The notes under the pieces were generated by a model. That model saw nothing but the letters and a program-made list of their open reading frames with translations, was not told the origin of the DNA and ran no database searches. A DNA stretch of 5,296 nucleotides from NCBI GenBank assembly GCA_003562535.1, contig PWUP01000310.1, positions 1 to 5,296 of the forward strand, read 5' to 3'. Position numbers and translations under genes: made by a program. The DNA comes from Gammaproteobacteria bacterium (lineage in GTDB: Bacteria; Pseudomonadota; Gammaproteobacteria; Competibacterales; Competibacteraceae). This document shows positions 5,130 to 5,296 of this stretch, piece by piece. The first letter of the stretch is position 1. Each line of letters opens with the position of its first letter.

Positions 5130-5296
5130 TTACTCAATAATTTTAGCGACGACACCGGCACCGACCGTACGCCCGCCCTCGCGAATCGCAAACCGCAAGC
5201 CCTCTTCCATCGCAATCGGCGCAATCAACGATACCACCATGTTCACATTGTCTCCCGGCATCACCATCTCCGTGCCCTCCGGTAAATCCACCGAGC
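5130..5296 (-). CDS. tuf: Elongation factor Tu, C-terminal fragment (5' part outside window)
   Basis: EF-Tu is the GTPase that carries aminoacyl-tRNA to the ribosomal A site. Only the last 54 codons and the TAA stop are visible; the gene enters from the right edge. The fragment corresponds to the end of beta-barrel domain 3, which contacts tRNA. It contains the family segments LPEGTEMVMPGDN and FAIREGGRTVGAGVVAKII, nearly identical to E. coli EF-Tu; the terminal residues are KIIE where E. coli has KVLG or KVLS. The GTPase domain lies outside the window, so activity cannot be judged. The stop is only 9 bases before rpsJ, so the str-type and S10-type gene clusters are contiguous here. In E. coli tufA and rpsJ are in separate operons. 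Whether the genome has a second tuf copy cannot be seen. Confidence 0.97.
   Translation of the reverse strand, partial: SVDLPEGTEMVMPGDNVNMVVSLIAPIAMEEGLRFAIREGGRTVGAGVVAKIIE

Noticed and set aside
5130..5145. TAAAAT on the minus strand near the end of tuf as a possible -10 box for rpsJ
   Set aside because: It is explained by the conserved Ala-Lys-Ile-Ile codons of EF-Tu, and no TTGACA-like -35 stands about 17 bases upstream, so a promoter call is not supported.
5061..5285. Plus-strand open frame opposite tuf and rpsJ
   Set aside because: Antisense to EF-Tu and S10 coding sequence and without any recognisable domain.
1..5296. CRISPR arrays, tRNA genes, insertion sequences or phage-related elements
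   Set aside because: Essentially the whole window is accounted for by contiguous ribosomal-protein genes and spacers of 79 bases or less. I saw no spaced repeat array, cloverleaf or transposase-like sequence.

Overview
The window is a stretch of core bacterial ribosomal-protein operon. All genes lie on the minus strand, so transcription runs from high to low coordinates: tuf (3' end only), rpsJ, rplC, rplD, rplW, rplB, rpsS, rplV, rpsC, rplP, rpmC, rpsQ (5' part only). This is the canonical S10 operon order, joined at its upstream end to the last gene of the str operon (EF-Tu). The products closely resemble the Escherichia coli proteins in sequence, length and functional residues, which suggests a proteobacterium, most likely a gammaproteobacterium of moderate G+C. 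Genus cannot be decided from these conserved genes.

Layout from the upstream (right) end: the last 54 codons of tuf; 9 bases; rpsJ (S10); a 72-base spacer holding a hairpin; rplC (L3); 9 bases; rplD (L4); a 4-base ATGA overlap; rplW (L23); 31 bases; rplB (L2); 18 bases; rpsS (S19, GTG start); 3 bases; rplV (L22); 15 bases; rpsC (S3); a 79-base spacer with two hairpins; rplP (L16); a 1-base TGATG overlap; rpmC (L29); a 4-base ATGA overlap; rpsQ (S17), which runs off the left edge a few codons before its expected end. No gene-free stretch exceeds 80 bases.

The products act together in ribosome assembly and translation. L3, L4, L22, L23, L2, L16 and L29 belong to the 50S subunit, where L4 and L22 line the exit tunnel, L23 and L29 surround the tunnel exit, and L2, L3 and L16 lie near the peptidyl transferase centre. 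S10, S19, S3 and S17 belong to the 30S subunit, and EF-Tu delivers aminoacyl-tRNA. Tight spacing and overlaps indicate one polycistronic message with translational coupling.

I found no novel system here. The points worth a second look are small: an unusual Thr/Ser/Pro/His-rich N-terminal extension on S17, the absence of room for an E. coli-type L4-controlled S10 leader between tuf and rpsJ, and two unusually long spacers (rpsJ-rplC and rpsC-rplP) that can fold into RNA hairpins.
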